Positions 1 through 12,025 of a stretch of 64,000 nt of DNA are shown here, piece after piece (within the stretch, counting starts at the first letter, position 1; every line of letters starts with the position of its first letter). Under the pieces are notes generated by a model. It saw only the letters and a list, made by a program, of their open reading frames with translations. It was not told the DNA's origin and made no database searches. The stretch spans positions 13,246,960 to 13,310,959 of the forward strand of contig NW_023998415.1 in NCBI RefSeq assembly GCF_014805625.2, read 5' to 3'. Made by a program: the position numbers and the translations under genes. The DNA is from Glossina fuscipes. Its lineage: Eukaryota; Arthropoda; Insecta; Diptera; Glossinidae.

Positions 1-51
<51 letters not shown>

Positions 52-83
52 AAGAGAGTGATAGAGAGAGAGAGAGAGAGAGG
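1..83. repeat. (AG)n microsatellite
   Basis: This is an almost pure AG dinucleotide tract interrupted near 47-62 by a few A and T bases. It runs off the left edge, so its true length is unknown. Confidence 0.95.
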
Positions 84-970
84 GTGATGGAAGGAAGGGA
101 ACAGAAGGTTTGAAAAAATACGAAAGAGAAATCAGTCGGATAACTGTAATCGCAAAACATAATATCATAAATGCTTTGGTTACTTTGTGAGGAAACTTAC
201 GTTAAAAGTTGTAAAAAGAAAAAAAATTGTTAAAATTCATTTTCACACGCTCTCGCATGCATGTACACTTTGAATGAAATGAATAGTTGCTCTGCAACAG
301 TCAGTAAAATACCACAAATTCCATAACATTTCTGTTGTTATCAATGGTTGAGATTGAAATTCAATTTAATTTTTAATTTTGTAACAGAAAAAAAAAAAAA
401 ATAAATAAAATAATAAATAAATAAATAAAGGAGAAGACAAAAACAAACCTATCAGAGAGTAAACTATATATATATATAAAAACATGGACACAATCTACAG
501 GATGTTGCTTTTTTCATATTTCAACCTGGTATTAGATGTACGTTTGGATGTGGGCACGCATCAGAAAAGGAAACTCCACTATACGACTAAGCTACACATA
601 GACACACCGGTCGGATGGATATCGCAACGATGCAATCACACATATTTCGATACTAATGTGTGTATTTGTATCTGTGCGTGTGTGTGTGTATGTCTAGCTA
701 TAGGTTGCTGACCACATTTTGCATATGGCATAATAAAATGGTCGATAGCTCTTTATTGTATTTTTTGTTGTTGTTTCAAGACTCAGTTTCTTTACTCTCT
801 TTTGCCGTATTTGTGCTCGCACACTACCGTTATGCTGATTTTCTGTTACTGATGCCCTTCCGGCATAAAATACAATCGCACGGACACACTCTCACACATG
901 CACAATCATAACCACAAATGTATTAAATAATACGTGTATCTATGAATATTTAAACGTTTATATATATATA

Positions 971-1008
<38 letters not shown>

Positions 1009-2049
1009 TGTGTGCGTATGCGTATATATATTTAAATATCTGTGTTTCATGGTATTCATATCAATTCATCATAAAATGAGATTTATGACAAAAACAAATG
1101 CTTATCACAGACAATATTTATGTATGTATATGAGTTTGCAATTGTTGTTGTTACTACGTTGCTGTTGGGGATTTCAGTGGGTTTGTTATATTCATTTGCG
1201 CGTGTATATGGGTATTTGTTTGTTTGTACTGTTGCATGCCTGTATGATACAATTTTATTTGTCCGTTGTTAAGTTTATTTATAAAGCTATTTTTTGCACT
1301 GTACGCACAGTGTTTTGAATGCAATTAAAATTTCGAAATAAAATAAAAGCGACTTCTTTCTTGGTCGAAAAATTTGAAAACAACATTCGGACCTTATAGT
1401 TGTGGTAAAGTGCTTTAACAAGTATTATAATAAAATTCCATTTAACTCTTTACATAAAAATTAGAAGCATTGAACCAATAATAATCTATGCGTCAAACCT
1501 CGTTACATTATCTCAATTCTTTGCGCGCTTAATAGTGTGAACAAAATATATTTACTACGGCATTGATCAAGAATACATTAATTTTATGATATATGTAATG
1601 CGTATTTTATATTTTAATGTTATATATGAAATCAGGAAATCGATATGGCACTATATTCATTTCGAAATTTCATAAAAAAAAAATATTGTCGAACGCATCC
1701 ACGAATTGTTTTGACGTAATTTGCGAAAATATTTTGATCATCTCAAAAAGTTTCCTTTAAACGGAGTATAAAATGGACTGAGCTCACAATCATCTAATGA
1801 TCGATTACTCATCCAAATAGAAAACTTTTTACAGTCTCTTCTCGGTTAAAATGTTGGGACAAATGTACATGCTTATCGTAAGCATAAGGAAACACTTACC
1901 GAACAAGCGCGATTATTTCATATCTTTTCCTCGCAGGGTATAGAGTAAAGGTTGTGACTTTTTCTTTTCAATATAGCCAATCACAAGGGGCAATGAAATC
2001 GTGGCCATAGATTGGTGGGTATATGCCCGAATGTAGTGAGTGATATGCG
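84..2049. other. AT-rich noncoding stretch
   Basis: No gene is supported. The stretch holds A-rich runs at 388-430 and a 46-bp (TA)n tract at 961-1006. Open frames here are 100 codons or shorter, contain translated simple repeats, and match no family I recognise. Confidence 0.7.
961..1006. repeat. (TA)n microsatellite
   Basis: TA dinucleotide tract with one interruption near 973. It is followed by a TGTGYGTATG stretch, a compound arrangement seen at several other TA loci in the window. Confidence 0.95.
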
Positions 2050-2160
2050 TTCTCTGTGTCTACGACTAAGGTATAATCTACCGTATTTAAAATTAAAAGC
2101 CGCGAACACTGACTTGATAATCAGTGGGATCTTACCTACTCGGCTACTCATGCGAATGGT
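2050..2160 (-). mobile_element. tRNA-derived SINE head, decayed copy
   Basis: Read on the minus strand, this segment carries a good pol III A box (TAGCCGAGTAGG at 2135-2146, fitting TRGYNNARNNGG). About 45 nt later comes a corrupted B box around 2094-2105. The same head recurs at 18315-18482, including a shared block just after the B box (TACGGTAGAWTWTA type, 2076-2090 here). A head with A and B boxes is the hallmark of tRNA-derived SINEs, which borrow LINE machinery to move. No tail is visible below 2050, so this copy is 3'-truncated or too decayed to see. It is not a functional tRNA because the acceptor stem is absent. Confidence 0.6.
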
Positions 2161-2534
2161 TATGATACCGTTTCTCCTTCCATCTATTCGTTCGTGCTTT
2201 GACTATCCGTGATTTGAAAATGCACATGATCTGCGCACAACTACGCCTGTAGCATATAAAAATGTAAGATGTACCTCACGGCCGATAGAAAAATTTTTAC
2301 AAATTTTTGGAAAGAAAGTCCTAAACGGAAATGTAAAAATGAAGTTGTTGAGCTTACTTTCAATTATCGAAATATTTTCCGATTTTCATATATATATTGG
2401 TGCGAACATTTGCCTAAATTGAGGGCGTTGGCAAATGATATTCAATATACACTGTAAAGCATAGTTTTTAATATTAAGATTTCTTCAACAAATTTAAAAT
2501 CCTCGCACATCTAGAAAGGCGACTTCTAATGAAT

Positions 2535-2622
2535 AAAAACGAACTGATGGACAGACATTAACTCAAAATTGTTGGTTGGTCAGTAATACGTACACTTTTT
2601 CGATCTTGAAGGCGTATGTTTT
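2535..2622 (+). repeat. mini-me/DINE-like repeat fragment
   Basis: A short GACAGAC-type motif is followed by a core and then a segment ending in a TTTTTCGATCTTGAAGGCG block. This order matches, with divergence, the copies at 8015-8260 and 62690-62910 (GGACATG, then TYRAATCGATT-like core, then TA-rich spacer, then GGATCTCTGAA). It is a decayed fragment of an interspersed repeat, not a gene. The name is by architecture only. Confidence 0.45.
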
Positions 2623-2693
2623 AAAATTACATACGGGATAACAACATTACTTGGCGTTGAGCGTAACAATTCTGAATAGAAAATGTTTTTGTT

Positions 2694-2715
2694 TGTTTTT
2701 TTTTTTTTTTTTTTT
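2694..2715. repeat. poly(T) tract
   Basis: Run of T interrupted by one G. It sits inside otherwise unremarkable AT-rich DNA, and no element was recognised upstream on the minus strand. Confidence 0.85.
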
Positions 2716-3669
2716 GTAGTTGAAAGCTAATCGTGTGTTCGCTGCTATACATGTAGGCACGGTGGCAGTCAGGGAAGATTAAAGGTAGAGAGGAGTAATA
2801 TTTGTGTACGTTCTTCGGACAATTCCAGGATGAGTGGATGAGAACACTAATAAACACCAGCATTCCTATTAAGGGACTTATCTGCTAGACAAGCTTTTTC
2901 TGGAGATACCTGTACATAAGCAGAACCAAGCCAAGCTTACGACGAAATTCAAGATGTCGAAAATGTTGGACCTGCTTTCGCAATTCACGAACTACTTCAC
3001 TGTACGCATTCGAGGTTTTCTAGACTTAGCCTGAGCGCTACTGCTCATGTATATGTATTGCACTCGAATTTCTATATCTTGAAACTCTAAAATGTAAACC
3101 TGTAAAGGATATAACAGTTATTATTCTATAGGGAATGTTACGTTTTTTCAATGTTTTTTGTTCAGCAATTATTTTCGGCCATCATTTTCAAAATACGTTT
3201 TCGTCTATTTGCATATACGGAAACAATTTTATAAATTGCTTAGAATATCCGAAAGAGGTGACGAGACGTTAGTCGTAAGACCTAAATGAACAAGGAATAT
3301 TTTCTTCCAAAACACTGTACATTTCCATACGATTCGGATATTTGAGTATGTACTTAAGTATATGTGAGTTAAAGTAATTTAAATAAAAATATTTGATTTA
3401 AAAAATGCTAACGAAATAAATTTACAAGCATACATATTTATGTATTCAACCATTGGAAAAATAAGAAAATTCTAAAGCAAGGTCCTTAAAGGCTTGGAGC
3501 ACCAACGACGGTTGAAAGTATGAAAACCATTAGTAAGCTATTTGTTGTACGTAAAAATCAAGCAGTTAAAGATATGTTTGGCTATTCCAATCAAGATTAT
3601 TCGTGGCCGACTCTTTGATCGCTCATGTTACGCCTCTTCCCAATCTCAATAACGCAATAATTGTCTTAG

Positions 3670-3942
3670 CATACTATAATAACATATATACTTTGCGGAA
3701 TACTTGCAGAGCTTGTCATTAAATATCAATTTGATCTGTTGAGAGTAGATCTCGTTCCACTTAAAAAGGTAATGCGAAAAGGTATTCGAAAACAAATTTT
3801 AGATTTAAAAATGCGTTCGCCATATAGCCTACAGCCTATCGATGATCAACAAATGGAATATGCATCCAATTTACTTAAATATGATTTCAATCGATCTACT
3901 ACGCCTACATCTACAATTACAATAAAAGAGAAATCAAGTTAA
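3670..3942 (+). CDS. Unidentified open frame, possible exon or relic
   Basis: The frame is open for 90 codons up to a TAA at 3940-3942. Unlike most frames here it contains no translated simple repeat. The protein has a basic stretch (KKVMRKGIRKQI), then a polar segment (QPIDDQQMEYASNLLKYDF), and a Ser/Thr-rich end. A CTTGCAG at 3703-3709 could act as a splice acceptor and leaves the frame open, so a terminal coding exon is conceivable; the pyrimidine tract before it is poor. I do not recognise the protein. Chance is a realistic alternative in DNA of this composition, and no neighbouring exon was found. Confidence 0.25.
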   Translation, partial: HTIITYILCGILAELVIKYQFDLLRVDLVPLKKVMRKGIRKQILDLKMRSPYSLQPIDDQQMEYASNLLKYDFNRSTTPTSTITIKEKSS

Positions 3943-4180
3943 TTTTAATGTATCCAGGACAGGTAATAAGGAATCGCCATGGAAGGAATATAGTTTTTGT
4001 TGTATGCTTTAAAATTCTTAAGTTCCTGTGCCTTGGCGGTGTGCTGTCCTTAATAACGTTTGATACGTGTTTTTATTAATTTTATATGAAACTAATTGTC
4101 ATACATACAAAGCATAAATATATATATATGTATATGCATACGTACATACACAAGGATCTATATATACAAAAATAATTTCA

Positions 4181-4209
4181 TTTGTTTGTTTGTTTGTTTG
4201 TTTGTTTGT
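4181..4209. repeat. (TTTG)n microsatellite
   Basis: About seven tandem TTTG units, ending in TCTG. Confidence 0.95.
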
Positions 4210-4655
4210 CTGTTTCATTTCATTGCACATACGTGAATATGGCTGATTGTATTGCCATCTACAAAATGGATGACTAACTACGTTTTTGAATAAAAAAGAA
4301 AAGAAAAAACCAACACGTATATCTTTGAAATAACGCGCGTGCGTTGAGTCCTGTTGCCGGGGCAACTCTGTCTGAATTTGTTACGCAGTTTATGTGGCTT
4401 ATGGATCCCCGACTGCCTCCAAAAATTTTCTGTTCACTCCAGCATTAATAAAATACAGATATTTTTGTAAATGTTTTCGCTGTTAGCATCGTTGTTGTTC
4501 TTGTTGTCGTATGTGATGGTTTCATTCTCACTAATTGGGGAGTGGAAGTTCTACAATTTTCAGCATTGTCTCTCTCTCTGTATGTTACACGATATACAAT
4601 AAGTGTAAAGCACTTGGTAAACAAATACTACAAATAAACTTATATACGCAAATTG

Positions 4656-4694
<39 letters not shown>
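4656..4694. repeat. (TA)n microsatellite
   Basis: TA tract with one internal ACAT interruption. Confidence 0.95.
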
Positions 4695-5159
4695 ATTTAC
4701 ATATATCATGTAATATTAAAGGATACCATTTTATTGTTGTTTCTTATATTGACCAACCAACCAACCACCCCCATAACGTTGTTGCAGGTTGTTACTGTTA
4801 TTTATTTATTTATTTTTTTTTTATTATACATATATGTATAAATGTATGCATGTTATGTATATATATATGTATTTACTCACTATGTAGATTTATCTTACTG
4901 ATTACCATTTTATTATAAGTAATATTCAATTCATTTTTGTCAGGCAAATAACAAATAAAAATTATAGGTAAAAACAATCACAGTATAGTTTATGTATTTG
5001 ATATGCGTGCGTGTATGTAATATACATATGCGTATGTATTTACGTGTAAGTAAGTTTGTGCATTTTTGCGTATATACTATTAAATTTATTATATAGTATG
5101 TAAAAATAAATCATATTCAGCTACACATGTATCCAAATGTACAAGCATACGTACGCATG

Positions 5160-5299
5160 GACACACACACACACAATGAGAGAGAGAGAGAGAAAGACAT
5201 GTTTAAATAAATATATATGTATATATATATATATGCATATATAGTATATGTACATATAGTATGTATGTATGTATGTATATACATATATATATATATATA
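5160..5299. repeat. Compound (AC)n-(GA)n-(TA)n-(TATG)n block
   Basis: Successive pure tracts: AC at 5160-5175, GA at 5178-5194, then TA, GTAT and TA runs to 5299. Overlapping minus-strand frames through it encode only Tyr/Ile/His-type repeats. Confidence 0.9.
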
Positions 5300-6359
5300 A
5301 AATTTTTCCGCCATCGATACATACAGTGTAGTGTATATACATTATACACTGTGCTTAGCAAATGTAAATTCTCTGGTTTCTGTATGCCCATTAACCTCGT
5401 AAGAGAAATTCTTCTAAGTGTGTATGTTATTGTTTGTATTGCTTCATTCATATACATTGATTATACATTAAATTAATAATAAATAATTTAAAGTGATTTT
5501 ACGTGTTCCTACGTATACGATCATATATGCAAGCGTGGTCCTGTGCGTGTGCTTAGAACATAGTTCATATTGTTTTTCCTAAGTCTCTTTATTTCAAAGT
5601 TTTCATTAACCTTGAGTTTCTTTTTAAACATTGCTTTACTACCGATTATTGTTAAATAAAAATATTTATTATTTATTTCTAAAAAGTCATTGCAAAATAA
5701 AATCAAATTTCTTATACTTAATTTTATATGTAAGATTTATTTAATATTAAACTATATAAATAAATTTAAATATGTATAAATATGTATAAAAAATTTAATA
5801 TAGAACGTTAAAAAAAAAACAAAGAAGAAAATTAATATAAATCTGTAATTTACTCGATTTCTACAAATTTCATCAAGAGCTGCGTTCAAAGGGAAGTGTA
5901 TAAAGCTCATATTCATATTCGTATTCATATTCAATAGAAGTGAAAGTTTCGAAACAATTTCAGACGATCATGTTTAGTCATTAAATTTTTTCACTGTTTG
6001 TAAAAGTACTTCGATGTGAAGGATTTTCTTTTTTAATCTGCCTAATTTCATCAAAATATTTCAAAAAATTGCAGCATTTCGGTTTAAAAAAAAATTCAAG
6101 ATGCCTCCGTCCATTCAGAGGCAAATTTAGATCGATTCAGGAAGTGTTTCGAAATCAATTGGTGCAATAAAAGGTGGACATATTTTAAGTCTTTTTGCGA
6201 GTTACACGCATCCACACAATGAACCCTCATGTACCCTTAATGTACCATATGTAGCATATACAAAGCAACGTTTCTATAATGTTTGAAACGTTTCCTTCTT
6301 AACCTTTTCTTTATATGTTTATAAGATTGTCCCACAAGAAAATAACGCTAGGAATATAG

Positions 6360-6910
6360 TATTTTTATTGAAATTGGAGCGCTACAAGATAGTAGAAAAC
6401 GTTTTCATTGTTGAGCAATATATTACAAATAATGCAGGTTTGGCAGCTAAAGTCCAATCAAATGAAATCGTCTTTGGTGATATTGTCTTAGAAAATATTT
6501 ATTTGTTGAATATTCTGGGCTGGAGTAATTATTGGGCGACTTTTCTCTGAAAATGCGATTGATTGGGCAATAACAGTTAATGGTGGTCACATGTGAGCGA
6601 GGCGTGCGTTGAACAAGATCCGGCTCAGATGTCATGACAGTCTAAGCTTTACACAAACGGCTCTCCGACCAGCTACGTTTTCAAGAAGAAAAGTGAATGC
6701 CTTATCAACGAGATCAATAAAATTCAGCCTGATTTACACAAAACGCCCATCGAATACTTTATTATCATGTGCCAGCAACGTCTTGAATGCAATTTAGCCG
6801 ATATAGTGCTCTGTACATAGTCCTGCCCTTTATACTTACGAATTGATAAAATATTTATAATTTTAAACAAAATTATTTATCAATTATTTATTCTTGGCGG
6901 AATTTTGTAA
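6360..6910 (+). mobile_element. Internally deleted mariner-family transposon relic
   Basis: Three pieces of a mariner/Tc1 (IS630 superfamily) transposase lie in the right order on +. At 6370-6455 there is an N-terminal helix-turn-helix-like piece (ERYKIVENVFIVEQY then NNAGLAAKVQ). At 6522-6587 comes the catalytic-domain strand reading GVIIGRLFSENAIDWAITVN, which is typical of the family. At 6709-6820 is the C-terminus (EINKIQPDL, then QRLECNLADIV). An intact protein would be about 340 residues; the middle of the DNA-binding domain and most of the DDD catalytic core are gone. The 3' side ends with TTTTGTAACACCCTGTG near 6904-6921, which resembles a mariner terminal repeat, but I could not find its partner upstream. 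Stops and frameshifts make it inactive. Confidence 0.75.
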
Positions 6911-7462
6911 CACCCTGTGTTTTATTTAAGCTTTCTCATACTAGCAAATATTGTGTTCTCGACCTCGTCATACTATATATAATTGGGAGATGTGTGAAAT
7001 TCGATGCTTGCGTCCTTGAATTTATATAAATAAATAAACTTTGAATTTTTTCAAAACAAAGGTCATATACCAAATATAGGCGAAGCAAATAAAGATGCTG
7101 AAATCATTTTGAATTACATTTTTGATAAACGCAGCATTGAAGTTGTCTTGAAATTTCGACCGATTCTGGGAAATATTTATAACAAGTTTTAGGCTAATGT
7201 CTATTATATATATTTCAAATTAATTTTTCCTATTCGAGAGGTGATTGTGAGTGAACCACGTTCATTTATACCCGCTCTGGAATTTCCAACTGAGCTCAGG
7301 AAAAAAAAAGGAGTTTTATGCAATGATCAAGTGAAGTTAGCCGAAGTTACGCCGCATTTACGATAATACAAAGTGTTTCTTTGGAACTGGAAATTGCCTG
7401 AATAAAAAAAAATTTTAAAATATTACAGGAAATGAAAAGTTTGTTTATGAACTTTTAATGGT

Positions 7463-7489
7463 TTATTATTATTATTATTATTATTATTT
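7463..7489. repeat. (TTA)n microsatellite
   Basis: About nine TTA units. It could be an orphan SINE tail (see the SINE at 28425), but no SINE body is recognisable beside it. Confidence 0.9.
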
Positions 7490-7823
7490 TTGTTTTCTCT
7501 ATTAATAATAAACTAGTTTGCACATCTATGTTTCTTTCTCTGCCTTCTTTTGAATAACTGACTAATTGACTAAATGACTGAATAAAGAAGTGAATGTATG
7601 AACGTAACCTTGCCCTTGTTTCCATTTTATTTTCATTTTATTTTTGCGTTTGCTGCTTGCATAATATATCGCTCAATTGGAGGCGTTTGCCTTTTCTGCT
7701 TTAGCGCCTTTTTTCTGATTGCCTTTAAATAATGGCAATCATGTGCACATAGTAACAAGTAAGAAAATCACTTTCAGCTATGGTCGCTTCTTTATTACCC
7801 ATCATCTTTGCTATAAAAGTGAT

Positions 7824-7824
<1 letters not shown>

Positions 7825-7859
<35 letters not shown>
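7825..7859. repeat. poly(A) tract, 35 bp
   Basis: Uninterrupted A run. A retrotransposed sequence ending here on + would explain it, but the upstream 100-200 bases show no recognisable coding or repeat body. Confidence 0.9.
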
Positions 7860-7861
<2 letters not shown>

Positions 7862-8014
7862 GAATAAATTTCCATACTCTAGAATACTGACCTTTCCACT
7901 TTTGTTCAAGAAATTGGTGTTGTTTGTCTATTGTAGTTTAGGAGTAAATAAAAAAAATTAAAAAAAAAAAACGAGAAACTAGGGATGCTTTCTAACTTTA
8001 TATTGCATTTTAAC

Positions 8015-8260
8015 CGATGTTCTCCATTTTCAATATCAACCTGCATGCAACAACTTCCAACATTCTTGCCGAATTTGAAGCCGACAGCTTCGTTTTTGCA
8101 GTCCGGAGACTATTCACTACCCACACTACACGAACGACAATGCGGACATGCTTAAATCGATTTGAAATTTGATGGTAGCCAAGAATGTACACACTTTCTT
8201 GGATCTCTGAAGGCACCTACTAGGTGTTGCAAAAGTCTTTTTGACAAAATAAATGTATTC
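8015..8260 (+). repeat. mini-me/DINE-like interspersed repeat copy
   Basis: This copy aligns with 62690-62910 over about 220 bases. Shared landmarks are ATTTTCAATATCARCCTGC (8028-8046), the GCGGACATGCTTAAATCGATTT core (around 8143-8164), and GGATCTCTGAAGGCACC (8200 onward). The order (GGAC)-type motif, conserved core, then an AT-rich spacer matches the mini-me family known from Diptera, in which (GTCY)n and (TA)n flank a core; here both tracts are reduced. A 68-codon minus-strand frame across it is incidental. Confidence 0.65.
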
Positions 8261-9539
8261 ATATTCTTCGGTGGTGGGTTTAAAAACTTTGTAACGCAGC
8301 TACATGCGTCCTAAAAAAAATCATTGATAACCGCGAACCTAGACTCAATATACCATCTCCTCGATGAGAGTAATTTCTTGTTTTCTTGAAATTGTAGAAA
8401 GATTGCGATGTTTAACAGGGCACGGAAGATGTCGTTTTTGAATAGCGTAGAGCATTCTTAGCAAATTCTCTCAATCACAGCAATAGAAATTTGAGCGAAT
8501 TTGTAAGAATAGCAAATATTTTGCGTTTGTATAGAGAGTTGTGGGCTTACACTTTGTTGAATTAAATCTTTGGTCTATCTGTTGTCAGCTTGGTTGACTC
8601 CTTTCATGACTCGTAGACGAGTGGTACTACTAAGAAAGCAACCTGTAACCTGAAACACTAAATGCACATAAACTTTTACGCATGTATTTAGGATATTAGG
8701 ATATTAGGTATTCAGGATATGTAGGATTTAGTATTTTAAAGATTTGCATGCAGCATGCCATGCTGCCACAATATTTTTTTACTGCCTTGAGTTAGTTAGC
8801 ACTACAATGAATTACCACGCTAGCAACCCTTCTCGTTCTGTATGCTTAAGGTTAATGATTGTGAGCGCTTTTCGATTTTGAAATGCCGTTTGCTACATCC
8901 ATTGCTGCGAGAAATCTACGGCAGTCGGTATGTCAGCAGAACTAAAAGAAATCGGAAATCGGGTATATTAGAAGAGCTAACGAAACCTTTGCGGGCTATG
9001 GACGACAAAAGCGTCGACAAGTTAAAAAAGTTGTTTCCCGACAATCTCCGTATAAGTCCAGGTTAGCTTAAGGTTAGACTATATCCCTTGACCCGTGTTC
9101 CCAGTATTCGAAATAATACTTTGGAAAGCAAAGTAATGGAAAACTATAAAAAGGTACCATTACGCAAGAAGCTCTGTGATTAAAGACCCAGCTTTCTCGC
9201 CTAATATGGCTTCATTTACTCTTTTCCAGTTTCCAAACATGTCGTTCCCTTTTGGGACGGCTGCACGCGTTAAAGAAATTTCACTGAAAGAGCTGAAATT
9301 TTTGATCATCCTATAAAACGACTTGTCTTGGTCATTGGGTGGCGTAAGTATTTTTGCAGATAGGTAGGTAAATAGTTAGGCGGGTAGATAGGTACGATTT
9401 CCTTTGAAGAGAACAGAATAAATGCATTATTTGCAGTGACGCATTATTATTGGGCGGTTGCTTCATTTCATTTTGGTCATTTTTTCACTTAAAAAAAGGC
9501 ATTTATTGAGAAAAATTGTTAGAATATATATTAGTCAAA
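8261..9539. other. Unassigned noncoding stretch
   Basis: No gene is supported. A degenerate GGATATTAG tandem lies at 8689-8733. A 74-codon frame at 8842-9066 has normal composition but no recognisable motif and no splice context, so it is left uncalled. A TAGGTAGGTA-type degenerate repeat lies at 9361-9393. Confidence 0.6.
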
Positions 9540-10480
9540 ATATTCGATATCGTATCGAAAGAACTTATATTGATTTGGCAGCGATCCAATCATCAACCCA
9601 TTTTCTCACTTTTTCAACTTTCCGGAGCCGCGTACCAGCCAAGCCATATTTCATCGATCTGAATGAGTGGTAATCAGAAACCGCCATGTCTGCTGAGTAC
9701 GCTGTACCGCAAACAGCTTCCTGCACGAGCTACAACTGCTTGACAACGATCGAAACAAGTGGCTACAATGGCGTTTTCGGTCAATTCATATGGTAGCCAT
9801 TTTAGCCGCTATCGCCGGTCTTTTTTACAGCAATACATCGTTCAATTTATTTAATAGACGTCAATAGACATCTACAGTAATACTTCTAATCGGGTTTAGG
9901 AGCTCATAACACACTAAACCTTACGATCTGAGCATATGCACAGCAAAACTTTATCGCCTTCGATATTCCGCTTCGGTGTCGATATGAACGGCTCTCCTGG
10001 GCAAACTCTGGACTTTTTGCGCTCGAGATTGTCGCAGTACATCCACATTTCAGCGCCGTTCCCAAGACGTCACAGAAAACTCTTCTTTTTTGCTTGGCTA
10101 GCAATAAACCGCGATGCTGGAACGGTGCGAAATAGCATTTTCAGTTAATTCATATGGCAATGCCCCTTTTTTTTGACCGTTCCAATCGCATCGCTTAAAC
10201 ATCTAGAAACAATTGCTGAGCGCATTTTGTATCAGAGTTTAGGCTGCGTTTTCGTTCAATGAGGCTCGCCATTCAAACTCTTCGAGTTTCTTTGGTTCTG
10301 CAGAGCGTTCTTTGTCAATGATAACAGAATCAACACATTTAGACCGTTGAAATCGAAACAGGCAATTAGGATATGCTGAGGATACAATGGGCTTCGGTAG
10401 CAGATTTCCTCAAATCGCAACAAACAGAAGTAATGAAAGTCAAAAATGGAATTTCGAGCCCCGAGTAACTCAATAATATT
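9540..10480 (-). mobile_element. mariner transposase relic, nearly full length
   Basis: On the minus strand, from about 10480 down to 9540, most of a mariner (DD34D) transposase can be followed across frameshifts. Landmarks are EPKKLEEFEWRASLNENA in the linker, LPYELTEN (10141-10163), CDNLERKKS next to the first catalytic region, TPKRNIEGDKVLLCI (around 9940-9990), and the C-terminal SDYHSFRSMKYGLAG (9637-9677), which contains the third catalytic Asp region, followed by KWVDDWIAAK. Intact proteins are about 345 residues and cut and paste DNA at TA sites. Several stops and frameshifts inactivate this copy. Clear terminal repeats were not found. A 27-bp block at 10131-10157 recurs at 9767-9793, described in the findings. 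Confidence 0.85.
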
Positions 10481-11982
10481 AAATGAAAGGCTCCATTATT
10501 TTAGATAGAGAAAGATTAAAATCATCGAATTTGATGATTATGTACACTGGTATTTCACACTTCTTTATCATTTTTACCTGTAGAAGTCGCCTATTGAAAT
10601 TAACGCAAGCATCTAACAACACTTGCATATATTATTTTATGTGATGTACGTAAGTAATTGTTTTCGCTATTATTACATGTACAAATATTGTAAAGGTTTT
10701 AAAGGAGACCTTATTGAGTATGTGAAAGTGCGACATTAGGCTTTACGCTAAAAGTATTTAGCTAAACAATGAAGGCAATAGTTTTTGATGATTACATAAG
10801 ACGCGTGATACGTCAACAAAACACTCTTTGCGGAAAGTGTTATTTTTAATGTTTAATTCAAAGGAAAGCAAAAAGAGGTAATCACTGGATACGCTATGAT
10901 AATTCAAGTTGTAAGAAATTATCAGGCAAATCCGTCGAATCCTTACTATACCTGGTATCATTTGGTGAGTATAATACAGAATGGTGCCAACAAAAACAAT
11001 TGATTCCATTAATCGATCGTTAAGTGTAGTAAGTAGTAGGGCCACTACAGGCCAAAAGACATTGTAAGATGTAGGATGATTTTCTTGGCTCATACAAATA
11101 CTTCAGAACATAACTGGAATTGAAATCTGTTGAACTTCGCTTTGTCAATACCTTCTAGCATTCATATCAACTATGCTATGGATTAGCATTTAAGGGATTA
11201 ATTAAAGGAAATTGCTTCAAAAGATTCGTCTTTCCTTTTTTTTTCGGGTTTCGTAGAAGAGAAAGTGCATAAGACAAACATAGATTCAGAACCCTCTTGG
11301 ATTTACGATTTATTACAAATCCTTTAGTGTCGTATAGTTGTTTTATTACGCATTGATATTGTCCTCAACGCCAACACTTATTACAATTAACACATGCAAG
11401 GCACGACCTTTGCATATTAAATTCAAACATCGTTGTCATAAAACAGCTGATTGCATTAAAATACTCAAATTGGCATTGAAAACAACAGAGTTGCCACAGT
11501 TGTAATTGTATGCATTAAATCTTAAAAAAAAAATAAAAATAAAAATAAAAAAAAAAAAACATATCAAAAAATGACTCATTTTTCAGTTAATTGAATTTAA
11601 ATTTAATGTAATTTAAAGTGTTCGAACAATAGTACGCTAAATGAAATATTAAATTTCTGCTCACTGTTTCATTTGAGGGTTGTTAATAAAGCGCCGGCGC
11701 CAATATTTCTTTACACCCCCCCCTTGACACCCACTCTTATCGTTAAAATTGTAAAAAAAAAAAAACCAGCAAAAAAATAGAAATAAATAAAAAAAAAAAA
11801 AACTTTAAAATGGCACACAAAAATATCCCCAAGGGCTTAAGTTTTATTTCCCCGTTGCTGTTCTCTTCTCCTTAAGTGACTATCGAACTTTTTTTTGGTG
11901 TGGTTTCTGTAATTTTTTCGCTTTCTTAAAGTATTTTATTGCATTTTTCTAAAGTGTTTAAGGTAAACTTTTTGTTATGAGA

Positions 11983-11985
<3 letters not shown>

Positions 11986-12017
<32 letters not shown>
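11986..12017. repeat. (TA)n microsatellite
   Basis: Pure TA tract of 32 bp followed by TGTATGTG. Confidence 0.95.

Positions 12018-12025
<8 letters not shown>

Larger units (their letters stand above)
3943..6359. other. Microsatellite-rich noncoding stretch
   Basis: Holds (TTTG)n at 4181-4209, (TA)n at 4656-4694, a compound AC/AG/TA/TATG block at 5160-5299, and a degenerate ATTCAT repeat near 5909-5936. The frames at 4535-4918 and 5117-5457 are translations of these tracts. No gene is supported. Confidence 0.7.
6922..8014. other. AT-rich noncoding stretch
   Basis: No gene is supported. It contains (TTA)n at 7463-7489 and a 35-bp pure poly(A) at 7825-7859. An 18-base word at 6983-7000 recurs exactly at 43070-43087. 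Confidence 0.65.

Noticed and set aside
8408..8430. LTGHG in the plus frame, a motif near the end of LINE ORF2 proteins.
   Set aside because: Only about ten residues fit and the flanks do not continue the match.
10758..11093. 111-codon minus-strand frame with hydrophobic stretches.
   Set aside because: No recognised family, no splice context, and hydrophobic content is expected from T-rich codons.
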